Part shown: positions 7,018-14,536 of the stretch, one piece after another
Position numbering within the stretch: the first letter of the stretch is position 1
Layout: every line of letters starts with the position of its first letter
NCBI GenBank assembly: GCA_041685645.1
Contig: JAWLFI010000023.1
Coordinates: forward strand, 1 to 22,035
Direction: 5' to 3'
DNA: 22,035 nt
Source: JAWLFI01 sp041685645
GTDB taxonomy: Bacteria; Bacteroidota; Bacteroidia; Chitinophagales; Saprospiraceae
Program-made: the position numbers and the translations under genes
Notes under the pieces: model-generated
What the model was told of the DNA's origin: nothing
Seen by the model: the letters and a program-made list of their open reading frames with translations, nothing else
Database searches by the model: none

Positions 7018-8664
7018 ATGTACGACATTTTGCAATTAAATGACATGCTTGTTCCGGAACTCAAGGAACTGGCAGAGAAATTGGGCTTGAAATCTTACAA
7101 GCGTTTGAATAAGCAACAATTGATCTATAAAATTCTCGATCACCAGGCTTTAAAAGGTGGAAAAAAAGCCGATGAAGGTGATGATAAAGGCAAAAACAAT
7201 TCAAAGTCGGATTCCAATACGCCTACTAAGAAGCCAAAAGTGGAAGTCAAGAAGCCAAAAGTTGAGGTAAAAAAGGTCAAGGACCAGCCGAAAAAGGACA
7301 GCTCATCTCAGGATAAAGGGAGTAAAGGCCCATCTAAACCTGCTGCAAAAAGCAGCAATTCAAAAGGTGGTTCGAATCGAGGGGATGCCGATAAAGGTGG
7401 CTCCTCTAACCGCGGCTCGAATGCAGGATCATCGAATAAGGGCGGTAGTTCTCAGTCCAACTCCAGCAATAAGTCCAATGTGCCGAAGAAGCCCGCGCCT
7501 AAAAAGCCTACGCCCAAGAAGCCGGCATTCAATGTCGATGTTGACGGAATTATAGAGGGAGAGGGAATATTGGAAATGATGTCTGATGGCTACGGCTTTT
7601 TGCGTTCATCGGACTACAATTATTTGACATCTCCGGATGATATATATGTGTCTCCATCTCAAATCAAACTATTTGGTTTGAAGACCGGGGACACGGTAAA
7701 AGGAGCGATTCGTCCACCCAAGGATGGCGAAAAGTATTTTGCCTTACTAAAAGTGAGCACCATCAACGGATTGGAGCCGACGGCAGTCCGCGAGCGAGTG
7801 CCTTTTGACTACTTAACCCCTCTGTTCCCGGAAGATAAATTTGAATTGACCAATAAGTCTGCCTCAGGAAAGGATCTGGGCAATCGGATGATTGATTTGT
7901 TTGCACCAATAGGTAAAGGACAGAGAGGACTGATTGTGGCTCAGCCCAAAACGGGAAAAACATTTCTATTGAAAGATGTCGCCAATGCGATTTCCGACAA
8001 CCACCCCGAGTGCTACATGATCGTCTTGTTGATTGACGAGCGGCCGGAGGAAGTGACGGATATGAAGCGGAGTGTGAAGGGAGAAGTGATTGCTTCTACT
8101 TTTGATGAGCCGGCAGAAAATCACGTACGTGTGGCGAATGTGGTTTTGGAGAAAGCTAAGCGACTGACAGAATGCGGTCACGATGTAGTGATTTTGTTGG
8201 ACTCTATCACTCGTCTGGCCCGGGCGTACAACACAGTAGCGCCGACCAGCGGCCGAGTGCTTTCCGGTGGTGTCGAAGCCAATGCGCTCCAGAAACCAAA
8301 GAAATTTTTTGGTGCTGCTCGAAATATAGAAAATGGCGGATCACTGACGATTTTGGCCACAGCGTTGATAGACACGGGCTCGAAAATGGACGAAGTGATC
8401 TTTGAGGAATTTAAGGGTACGGGTAATATGGAGCTGCAGCTCGATCGCTCTTTGGCGAATAAGCGCATGTATCCTGCAATTGACCTTACTCGCTCATCTA
8501 CCCGGCGAGAAGAGCTCTTGTTGGGAGAGGGTGCATTGAAGCGCATGTTTATCTTGCGCAATCACCTGGCGGACATGAAGCCGATTGAGGCGATGGAATT
8601 TATCAGAAAGCAAATGATGTCCACGCGCTCAAATCAGGAGTTTTTGGCCTCTATGAACGGCTAG
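7018..8664 (+). CDS. rho: Transcription termination factor Rho with a disordered insertion
   Basis: Rho is the hexameric RNA translocase that ends transcription. Residues 1-44 form the N-terminal Rho_N helical domain (LVPELKELAEKLGL). Residues about 45-172 are a low-complexity Lys/Ser/Gly/Asn/Pro insertion absent from E. coli Rho. The RNA-binding cold-shock-like domain follows (about 178-250, GEGILEMMSDGYGFLR). The RecA-like motor has Walker A GLIVAQPKTGKT (304-315) and Walker B VVILLDSITRLARAYN (390-405); the Q-loop/R-loop region is TGSKMDEVIFEEFKGTGN (453-470). Bicyclomycin-contact positions were not checked. Full length is 548 residues versus 419 in E. coli; the difference is the insertion. 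Such insertions are known in Bacteroidota Rho. Confidence 0.97.
   Translation: MYDILQLNDMLVPELKELAEKLGLKSYKRLNKQQLIYKILDHQALKGGKKADEGDDKGKNNSKSDSNTPTKKPKVEVKKPKVEVKKVKDQPKKDSSSQDKGSKGPSKPAAKSSNSKGGSNRGDADKGGSSNRGSNAGSSNKGGSSQSNSSNKSNVPKKPAPKKPTPKKPAFNVDVDGIIEGEGILEMMSDGYGFLRSSDYNYLTSPDDIYVSPSQIKLFGLKTGDTVKGAIRPPKDGEKYFALLKVSTINGLEPTAVRERVPFDYLTPLFPEDKFELTNKSASGKDLGNRMIDLFAPIGKGQRGLIVAQPKTGKTFLLKDVANAISDNHPECYMIVLLIDERPEEVTDMKRSVKGEVIASTFDEPAENHVRVANVVLEKAKRLTECGHDVVILLDSITRLARAYNTVAPTSGRVLSGGVEANALQKPKKFFGAARNIENGGSLTILATALIDTGSKMDEVIFEEFKGTGNMELQLDRSLANKRMYPAIDLTRSSTRREELLLGEGALKRMFILRNHLADMKPIEAMEFIRKQMMSTRSNQEFLASMNG
7228..7269 (+). repeat. Tandem KKPKVEV repeat inside rho
   Basis: Two consecutive 21-nt units encode KKPKVEV twice (residues 71-84) and a third, partial KKV follows. 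The DNA copies differ at a few third positions, so the repeat is not a fresh duplication. It lies within the disordered insertion, which also has a KKPAPKKPTPKKPA run at residues 157-170 (7486-7527). Confidence 0.7.
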
Positions 8665-8695
8665 GGGAAAACTCAGAAGGAATTTTTCCTGACAA

Positions 8696-8726
8696 TTTGA
8701 CTATTAAGGAATAAAATGTATCTTTG
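8696..8726 (+). promoter_or_regulatory. Predicted rpmH promoter
   Basis: TTTG at 8696-8699, a 19-nt spacer and TATCTTTG at 8719-8726 match the Bacteroidota consensus at both elements. The start site would fall near 8733, about 27 nt ahead of rpmH, so rpmH has its own promoter rather than relying on rho. Confidence 0.7.
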
Positions 8727-8759
8727 TCGCCCTTTCAGGGGATAAGAAAATATGAAGTT

Positions 8760-8915
8760 ATGAAACGGACATTTCAACCATCGAGAAGAAAGCGTAAAAA
8801 TAAGCACGGATTTCGTTCCAGAATGAAAACGAAAAACGGACGCAAACTTTTAGCGCGACGCAGAAAGAAAGGAAGAAAGAAATTATCTGTCTCAGATGAG
8901 CGCAGATTGAAGTAA
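8760..8915 (+). CDS. rpmH: 50S ribosomal protein L34
   Basis: L34 is a small basic protein of the large ribosomal subunit. The 51-residue product begins MKRTFQPSRRKRKNKHGFRS, the near-universal L34 N-terminus, and has the GRKLLARRRKKGRKKLS segment (27-43). I start it at the ATG at 8760; the frame extends upstream but would add residues not found in L34. A three-codon ATG-AAG-TTA-TGA frame at 8752-8763 overlaps the start codon. The gene has its own promoter and a strong terminator and sits ahead of rnpA, the common bacterial order. Confidence 0.97.
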   Translation: MKRTFQPSRRKRKNKHGFRSRMKTKNGRKLLARRRKKGRKKLSVSDERRLK

Positions 8916-8937
8916 TTACTTTCTTCACCTAATATTT

Positions 8938-8978
8938 AAAAGCAAGTACCTCCACTGGTGGAAGTACTTGCTTTTTTT
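8938..8978 (+). terminator. Intrinsic terminator after rpmH
   Basis: A long stem pairs AAAAGCAAGTAC with GTACTTGCTTTT, extended past one C/A mismatch by TCCA/TGGA around a CTGG loop, and runs directly into seven or eight T residues. It lies 22 nt after the rpmH stop and separates rpmH from rnpA. Confidence 0.9.
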
Positions 8979-9198
8979 ATGTACATCGCGAGAGCTCCAA
9001 AAGAGGCTGAGACATTTATGAATCGGTGTCTTCTCTGAACTCGTGTAACTTCACAAAATGCCGCAGAAGGATAGTTTCCGGAGGTACCCTTTAGGGTTTC
9101 AAAAATTCTTTGCATCTTACATTGCATCCCGGACCTGAGCTGTTGTTGTTCAGCTCAATTAATATGAGTGGGAGTCGGATGTAATATATATAGTACTT
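8979..9198 (+). other. Gap between the rpmH terminator and rnpA
   Basis: This 220-nt stretch should hold the rnpA promoter, but I find no exact TAnnTTTG box. A perfect 7-bp inverted repeat, TGAGCTG (9136-9142) and CAGCTCA (9151-9157), lies about 40 nt before rnpA. It is not followed by a T-run, so it is a leader hairpin or a protein site rather than a terminator. No coding frame is convincing. Confidence 0.4.
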
Positions 9199-9576
9199 AT
9201 GAACCTAGGTTTTCCCAAATCGGAGCGGCTTAAGAGCAAAAAGGATATTTCCACACTTTTTCAGTCGGGAGAGACGCTGTTCGCTTATCCTATTAAGTGG
9301 GTGTATCGGGTTCGTCCATCCGACTCTGCCGTTCGGGTAAAGGCAGGAGTTTCCGTTTCTAAACGCCGGTGGAAGCGCGCAGTGGATAGAAATCGGATCA
9401 AACGAAAGCTGAGGGAGGTGTATCGTTTGAATAAATCCAAAATTTACAGTAATTTGTCGGAGGACAGGCAAATGGATTGTATGCTTATTTATGTAGCTGA
9501 TAAAGAAATGTCTGTCACAGAATTACAATCTTCCTTTCAAAACATACTTCATCAATGGGCTACTCAATCAGGTTAA
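9199..9576 (+). CDS. rnpA: Ribonuclease P protein component
   Basis: RnpA is the protein subunit that helps the RNase P RNA mature tRNA 5' ends. The 125-residue basic protein has the signature RNRIKRKLRE (64-73, the RNR box), preceded by AGVSVSKRRWKRAVD (49-63), and ends with the typical C-terminal helix. The gene follows rpmH as in most bacteria, but an intrinsic terminator and 283 nt separate them, so the two are not a simple operon. Its last 22 nt overlap the next gene. Confidence 0.95.
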   Translation: MNLGFPKSERLKSKKDISTLFQSGETLFAYPIKWVYRVRPSDSAVRVKAGVSVSKRRWKRAVDRNRIKRKLREVYRLNKSKIYSNLSEDRQMDCMLIYVADKEMSVTELQSSFQNILHQWATQSG

Positions 9577-10067
9577 GTGTAATTATTGTAGGCTTCTTAC
9601 TTCCCTTTTCTTTTCTGTCTGCTCAAAGCCACCCCACCGATACTCTGCTTCGGTTAGAGAAAATCAATGGAGTGAAAGTGAAACGATTTTTCATTGGTGA
9701 TGAAATGCGCATCAAACCAGCTGACCGATCATGGCGTTGGGCCGTTATCGAGGATTTCGATGTCCGGGAAGGTTTGGTGATTTTTGATATCGGTGCCGAA
9801 TACGTAGATCAGTTGGAGGGGATTCAAACCTACCGACAATACAATCGGGCAGTACAGACGAGGAATTTTCTCGCCGTACCGGGCACACTGGCCATGCTTG
9901 TTGGTGGCGGACAACTCATTTTCGGCGGACCGAATGGTGCTTTCGCCCTTATCGCGGGTGGCGGATTAGTCGCTGGTGGATTCATCGCAGAATGGGTGCT
10001 CAAGGGGCGATATTATAAGCTCAACAAAAAATGGCGCGCTCGGATTCTAGACATTTCTCCGGAGTAA
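9555..10067 (+). CDS. Uncharacterised exported protein with two glycine-rich membrane segments
   Basis: I do not recognise a family. The 170-residue product starts with a signal peptide (hydrophobic residues 6-21, likely cleavage after LSAQ, 21-24). A soluble part of about 80 residues follows (DTLLRLEKINGVKVKRFFIG), then two Gly-rich hydrophobic stretches (105-124 and 129-148) and a short basic tail. The start ATG lies inside rnpA, overlapping it by 22 nt in another frame; the next in-frame Met is residue 51, so the overlap looks genuine and suggests coupled translation with rnpA. Its 3' end overlaps the convergent aroQ by 21 nt. It is probably an envelope protein; function unknown. Confidence 0.75.
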   Translation: MGYSIRLSVIIVGFLLPFSFLSAQSHPTDTLLRLEKINGVKVKRFFIGDEMRIKPADRSWRWAVIEDFDVREGLVIFDIGAEYVDQLEGIQTYRQYNRAVQTRNFLAVPGTLAMLVGGGQLIFGGPNGAFALIAGGGLVAGGFIAEWVLKGRYYKLNKKWRARILDISPE

Positions 10068-10493
10068 AAACCGAATGGCCATTGCATATCCTTTTAGCCC
10101 CTCTCCCATGATCGTCGTTTCGCAGTGAGGAGTTAGATAAGAATGCATGCGAAAAGGTTCTCGTTGACGAATATCTGTCAGGTGAACTTCCACCACGGGA
10201 ATCGGCAGGGCAGCCAGCACGTCCGCAATCGCTATAGATGTGTGCGTATAAGCGGCGGCATTGAGTATTATTCCATCCATGGAGTCATTCCACGTCTGAA
10301 TTTGATCTATGATCGCTCCTTCGTGATTCGTCTGAAAATAGTGGAGTGTTACTTCCCGGAATTCTTTCCTCAGGGAATCCAAATAGGATTCAAAAGATAC
10401 CTCTCCGTACAAGTCGGGCTCTCTTTTGCCGAGCAAATTGAGATTCGGGCCATTGATAATGCCCAATTGGAGTTGTTTTTCAGATACAATCAT
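10047..10493 (-). CDS. aroQ: 3-dehydroquinate dehydratase, type II
   Basis: AroQ converts 3-dehydroquinate to 3-dehydroshikimate in the shikimate pathway. The 148-residue protein has the type II signature GPNLNLLGKREPDLYG (15-30) with catalytic Y29, the NHEGAIID segment (56-63), the NAAAYTHTSIAI block (78-89) with N78, and VEVH with catalytic H104, followed by QREPFR with R115. The common SNI after VEVH is replaced by TDI, which is conservative. It lies 42 nt after recQ on the same strand and probably shares its transcript. Its 3' end overlaps the opposing gene by 21 nt. Confidence 0.95.
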   Translation of the reverse strand: MIVSEKQLQLGIINGPNLNLLGKREPDLYGEVSFESYLDSLRKEFREVTLHYFQTNHEGAIIDQIQTWNDSMDGIILNAAAYTHTSIAIADVLAALPIPVVEVHLTDIRQREPFRMHSYLTPHCETTIMGEGLKGYAMAIRFLLRRNV

Positions 10494-10535
10494 GGCGAGG
10501 ATTCAGTGAAGGAATCCGAGAAGTAGATTCGGATA

Positions 10536-12746
10536 TTAATTTCCAAGATCAGATAAAAACTTGATGCGCATCAACTGAATTTCTTCCAGTGTAACATCTT
10601 CCTCCTTCAGTTCCTGAAAAGCCGCATCCACTGAGTCGGTTTCAGCTTCGAGGAAGTAGTCGTAAATTTCCTCTTTTGCGAATTCATCTACATTTTCTTC
10701 AATGTAATAGTCGATGTTGAGTTTTGTGCCGGATACCACAATCATATACATTTCTTGCAACAGCTCTTCAAAGCTTAGTTTGTTGGCAGAGGCAATATCC
10801 TCCAGAGGGATTTTTCGGTCTGTTCCCTTGATGATTTCGACTTTAATTTTGGACTTATTCGCCACTTGCTTTACGACAAAATCTTCGGGCTTCTCGATAT
10901 CGTTCTCCTCCACATATTCGGCAATCAAATCGATAAAAGGTCGGGCAAACCGCCTGGCCTTTCCCTTATTGACACCGGCAATGCGCTCCATATCACTCAT
11001 GCTGGTGGGGTATTGAGTCGCCATATCGTTGAGTGAAGCTTCCTGGAATATAACAAAGGGCGGCAGCTCTTTTCGCTTGGATTCTCGTTCGAGCAAATCT
11101 TCCAGCATATTGAGCAGGGTGGGATCTAAGGCCGTGCCTTTAGATGGGCCCTGCGCATCACTTTCCTGAATCATCTTTTCGAAATCGTGATTGATAGGTA
11201 TTTCGAAAGTTTCCGGCTTCTTTAATTGTTTTTCCCCCTTCTCAGTTACACTGAGTTTTCCGTATTCTTCAATTTCTTTGTGTAGAAAACCATGAACCGT
11301 GGCTTGTCGCAAAATGGAATACCAATAGGTTTCGGAATGTTCAGATCCTTTTTTGTACAACTCCTTTTTGTCTAATCCCAGGCTGACTTGCTTTTGGCTA
11401 ATATCGCCGCGCAAAAAGTTGACGAGCGTTTTGATGGTGTAATTTTCCTGCAATTCCAGAACGGCTCGAATCGCCAGACCAAGATCTTCTGTGACATCTT
11501 GTTTTTCTTTGGGGTATTTGCAATTGTCGCACATCTTTACGCAATTTTCAGCCGCAAATTGCTCGCCAAAATAGTGCAATAAGTATTTTCTTCTGCAACC
11601 GCCCGTCTCAGCGTAAGCAATTACGTCGTCGAGCAATTGGGCGCCCAGCTCTCGTTCTGCCACGGGCTTGTCGCGCAGAAACTTTTCTAGTTTTAAAACG
11701 TCGGCATGGGAGTAAAAGGAAACGCACCTTCCGCCCAGTCCATCGCGCCCTGCGCGGCCGGTTTCCTGATAGTAATTTTCAATACTCTTGGGCATATTAT
11801 AATGTATGACAAAGCGCACATCCGGTTTGTCGATGCCCATACCAAAGGCGATGGTGGCACAGATGACATCAATATCCTCCATGAGAAACTGATCCTGGAT
11901 CCGGGATCGGGATTTTCCTTCCAGACCGGCGTGATATGGAGAAGCCTTCACGCCGTTTACCTTGAGTGCCCTGGCGATTTCTTCTGTCATTTTACGGCTC
12001 TGTACATATATGATGCCGGACTCTCCATCCATGGATTGTACGATTTGTACGATTTCCCGAATCGCCTGATCCTTATTTTTCTTTGGTCGAACCTCGTAGA
12101 ACAGATTTTCGCGATTGAATGAGGAGGTGTATTCTTCAGCATCCTCAATTTTGAGATTCTTTTTTATGTCAGAACTCACTTTCGGTGTGGCTGTGGCCGT
12201 TAGCGCAATAATAGGGACCTCCTGCTCAAAAGCTTCAACCATTTCTCTGATTTTGCGATACTCCGGTCGGAAGTCGTGACCCCACTCGGAAATACAGTGC
12301 GCCTCATCAACGGCTACAAAAGATACTTGCACTGATTTGAAAAACTGTATGTTCTCCTCCTTGGTCAGCGTTTCCGGTGCGACGTAGAGCAATTTCGTCT
12401 TCAAGTCACGAATGTCTTCTTTGACTTTTCGCGCCTGTGTTTTGGACAGCGAACTATTCAGAAAATGTGCAACGGAGTCTTCATCGTGATATCCCCGAAT
12501 GGCATCTACCTGATTCTTCATCAGTGCAATCAGCGGCGAAATGATTAAAGCTGTACCCTGCATGATCAATGCCGGCAATTGATAGCATAAAGATTTTCCA
12601 CCACCTGTAGGCATAACGACGAAAGTGTCTTTGCCTCGAAGAAGGCTTTGTATAATATCCTCTTGACGATCTTTAAAATGATCGAAGCCAAAATGCGCCT
12701 GCAATGCTTGGTGCAGTTCCTGATGGGTCAAGTCTGCTATTTCCAC
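10536..12746 (-). CDS. recQ: ATP-dependent DNA helicase RecQ
   Basis: RecQ is a 3'-5' helicase for recombination and replication-fork repair. The 736-residue protein has Walker A MPTGGGKS (45-52), DEAH box DEAHCISEWGHDFRPEY (147-163), helicase C motifs GMGIDKPDVRFVIHYNMPKS (302-321) and QETGRAGRDG (327-336). The RQC zinc site has C384, C402, C406 and C409; an HRDC domain spans about 540-612. A C-terminal extension (about 620-736) goes beyond E. coli RecQ (about 610) and has a winged-helix-like, acidic end. The start is a GTG: no in-frame ATG exists between the upstream TGA and residue 45. It is divergent from kdsD. Confidence 0.96.
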   Translation of the reverse strand: MEIADLTHQELHQALQAHFGFDHFKDRQEDIIQSLLRGKDTFVVMPTGGGKSLCYQLPALIMQGTALIISPLIALMKNQVDAIRGYHDEDSVAHFLNSSLSKTQARKVKEDIRDLKTKLLYVAPETLTKEENIQFFKSVQVSFVAVDEAHCISEWGHDFRPEYRKIREMVEAFEQEVPIIALTATATPKVSSDIKKNLKIEDAEEYTSSFNRENLFYEVRPKKNKDQAIREIVQIVQSMDGESGIIYVQSRKMTEEIARALKVNGVKASPYHAGLEGKSRSRIQDQFLMEDIDVICATIAFGMGIDKPDVRFVIHYNMPKSIENYYQETGRAGRDGLGGRCVSFYSHADVLKLEKFLRDKPVAERELGAQLLDDVIAYAETGGCRRKYLLHYFGEQFAAENCVKMCDNCKYPKEKQDVTEDLGLAIRAVLELQENYTIKTLVNFLRGDISQKQVSLGLDKKELYKKGSEHSETYWYSILRQATVHGFLHKEIEEYGKLSVTEKGEKQLKKPETFEIPINHDFEKMIQESDAQGPSKGTALDPTLLNMLEDLLERESKRKELPPFVIFQEASLNDMATQYPTSMSDMERIAGVNKGKARRFARPFIDLIAEYVEENDIEKPEDFVVKQVANKSKIKVEIIKGTDRKIPLEDIASANKLSFEELLQEMYMIVVSGTKLNIDYYIEENVDEFAKEEIYDYFLEAETDSVDAAFQELKEEDVTLEEIQLMRIKFLSDLGN

Positions 12747-12935
12747 GTCATACCATTTTCAGTTAAAGAAGAAAAATTCATAAGTCCTGTCTTATCGTCC
12801 ACGGTTTCGAATATACGATAATTTAGGGGTGGAACCAGAGGTTTCTTTGATAAACTCAGGCGATCTAACCGAATTTAAATAAATTTACAAAAATATTTTT
12901 AAAGCCTTGGGAATAAAGGCCAAAACTCAATCACT

Positions 12936-13898
12936 TTGACAAAGAAAGATCTCGCGGATATCGGTCGCGCCGCCATTCGCATCGAACGCGATGCGCTCTC
13001 AGCGCTGCACGATAGCATTGGAAAGGAATTTGTTCGCGCGGTGCAAATCATAGAGCGCTGCAGCGGACGACTTATCGTGACGGGCATTGGAAAAAGCGCT
13101 ATTGTCGGTCAGAAAATCGTCGCTACCATGAATTCTACGGGCACACCCTCCCTATTTATGCACGCTGCAGATGCCATTCATGGGGATTTGGGCATGCTGC
13201 GACCGGAAGATGTAGTGCTTTGTCTGTCCAAAAGCGGAAAGACAAATGAAATTAAAGTGCTGGTGCCACTGATTAAAAATTTCGGAAATACCCTCCTGGG
13301 CATGACAGCCGATGAGGACTCTTTTTTGGCGCGCCATGCGGATATTGTTCTTGTCACTCCTATTCAAAAAGAGGCAGATCCTAATAATCTAGCTCCTACG
13401 GCGAGCACGACCTCCCAAATGGCGCTGGGAGATGCTCTGGCTACAGCACTTCTCGCGTCGCGGGGCTTCTCACCGGACGACTTTGCCCAGTATCATCCGG
13501 GTGGAGCCCTGGGCAAACAACTCTATCTCAAAGTGAGTGATCTGGCTCAATTCAATGAGCGGCCCGTGGTTGAAGTCTCCGATAATCTGAGAACGACATT
13601 GCTAGAGATTTCCGGCAAGCGCCTGGGTGCCACCGCGGTGCAAAGCGAGGGTAAAGTGGTGGGTATTGTAACGGATGGAGATATTCGACGCATGCTCGAA
13701 AAGGATGACGATATTCAGAGTTTATGCGCAGGAGATATCATGACCGAAAATCCTAAATCTATTCAGTCAGATGAATTTGCAATTCGCGCCTTAAATACGA
13801 TGCGCAATTTTAATATCCACCAATTGATTGTCTTTGATAAAGATCAGTACTTTGGCTTTGTTCATCTTCACGACTTAATCCGGGAAGGTATTGTGTAA
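12936..13898 (+). CDS. kdsD: Arabinose-5-phosphate isomerase (KdsD/KpsF family)
   Basis: The enzyme converts D-ribulose 5-phosphate to D-arabinose 5-phosphate, the first step of Kdo synthesis for LPS. The 320-residue protein has an N-terminal SIS domain (about 30-190; GIGKSAIVGQKIVATMNSTG, LSKSGKTNE, YHPGGALGK) and two CBS domains (about 200-320). K53, E105, E146 and H187 all sit at a constant offset of six from the E. coli KdsD active-site residues K59, E111, E152 and H193. The start is TTG: an in-frame stop lies at 12900-12902 and the next Met is at residue 65. It is divergent from recQ, a pairing common in Bacteroidota. Confidence 0.94.
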   Translation: MTKKDLADIGRAAIRIERDALSALHDSIGKEFVRAVQIIERCSGRLIVTGIGKSAIVGQKIVATMNSTGTPSLFMHAADAIHGDLGMLRPEDVVLCLSKSGKTNEIKVLVPLIKNFGNTLLGMTADEDSFLARHADIVLVTPIQKEADPNNLAPTASTTSQMALGDALATALLASRGFSPDDFAQYHPGGALGKQLYLKVSDLAQFNERPVVEVSDNLRTTLLEISGKRLGATAVQSEGKVVGIVTDGDIRRMLEKDDDIQSLCAGDIMTENPKSIQSDEFAIRALNTMRNFNIHQLIVFDKDQYFGFVHLHDLIREGIV

Positions 13899-13921
13899 CG
13901 ACTCCTATAACCCTATTTGCT

Positions 13922-14533
13922 ATGAATAACTACTTTTTACTGCTCCTTTGGTTATCTCTCGGATGTTTGGCCTGCACTTCTGAGCAGTCTGAAGAAGACA
14001 GCTCAGCACCGGCTACAACAGCGGAGACCGTCAAACGCTCAGGTCAATCGCCCGCAGAAATTGGACAGCAAATAAGCTCTGCCGCTCAACAACGCCTGGG
14101 GAAAAACTTGATGAGCGCCATTGAAGAAAGGGGATTCCAATATGCGGTCTCCTATTGCCGCCTCGAGGCCTCAAACATAACGGATAGCGTCGCATTGGAA
14201 CAAAATGCTACGGTTCAAAGGGTCTCCGACAAACCGAGAAACCCTAAAAATGCCGCGAATGATCGGGAATTGGAATACATTCAGCGATATAAGCGGGCTC
14301 TTGAAAAGGAAGAAGATTGGGATCATCAGATCGATCAAAACGACCGGGGTATTACTTTTTACACGCCGATTATTACACAGCCGCTCTGCCTGAATTGTCA
14401 CGGAGAGTTGGGAGCCGATATCAATGATGAACTGTATGTCAGAATCCGATCGCAGTACCCGCAGGATAGAGCAATTGGATACGGTCTGTCAGAGGTGCGG
14501 GGCCTGTGGAAAATCCAATGGGACGAAAAATAG
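13922..14533 (+). CDS. DUF3365-type c-heme lipoprotein
   Basis: The 203-residue protein starts with a lipoprotein-like signal (hydrophobic residues 5-14, with C15 or C18 as the acylated cysteine), then an acidic Ser/Glu/Thr/Ala linker to about residue 45. The folded part (46-203) resembles the Tll0287-like heme domain of DUF3365. It includes FQYAVSYCRLEA (72-83), RVSDKPRNPKNAAND (100-114), and the covalent c-heme motif CLNCH (156-160). It should be an exported, membrane-tethered redox or ligand-sensing protein; the true role of this family is not well known. It lies 23 nt after kdsD and is probably co-transcribed, and is convergent with the next gene, with 3 nt between stops. Confidence 0.8.
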   Translation: MNNYFLLLLWLSLGCLACTSEQSEEDSSAPATTAETVKRSGQSPAEIGQQISSAAQQRLGKNLMSAIEERGFQYAVSYCRLEASNITDSVALEQNATVQRVSDKPRNPKNAANDRELEYIQRYKRALEKEEDWDHQIDQNDRGITFYTPIITQPLCLNCHGELGADINDELYVRIRSQYPQDRAIGYGLSEVRGLWKIQWDEK

Positions 14534-14536
14534 CAT

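Noticed and set aside
8990..9090. Thiamine pyrophosphate riboswitch upstream of rnpA
   Set aside because: GGCTGAGAC and CTGAAC resemble fragments of the TPP aptamer and a GAGA/TCTC pair could form, but the other conserved segments and the closing stem are missing, and rnpA is not a thiamine gene.
8936..9127. Small minus-strand frame of 63 residues
   Set aside because: It starts in the spacer and ends in the rpmH terminator stem; no protein-like features.
12888..12895. TATTTTTG as a recQ promoter -7 box
   Set aside because: The match is exact but lies in an A/T-run with no good -33 element and about 140 nt from recQ; too weak to annotate.
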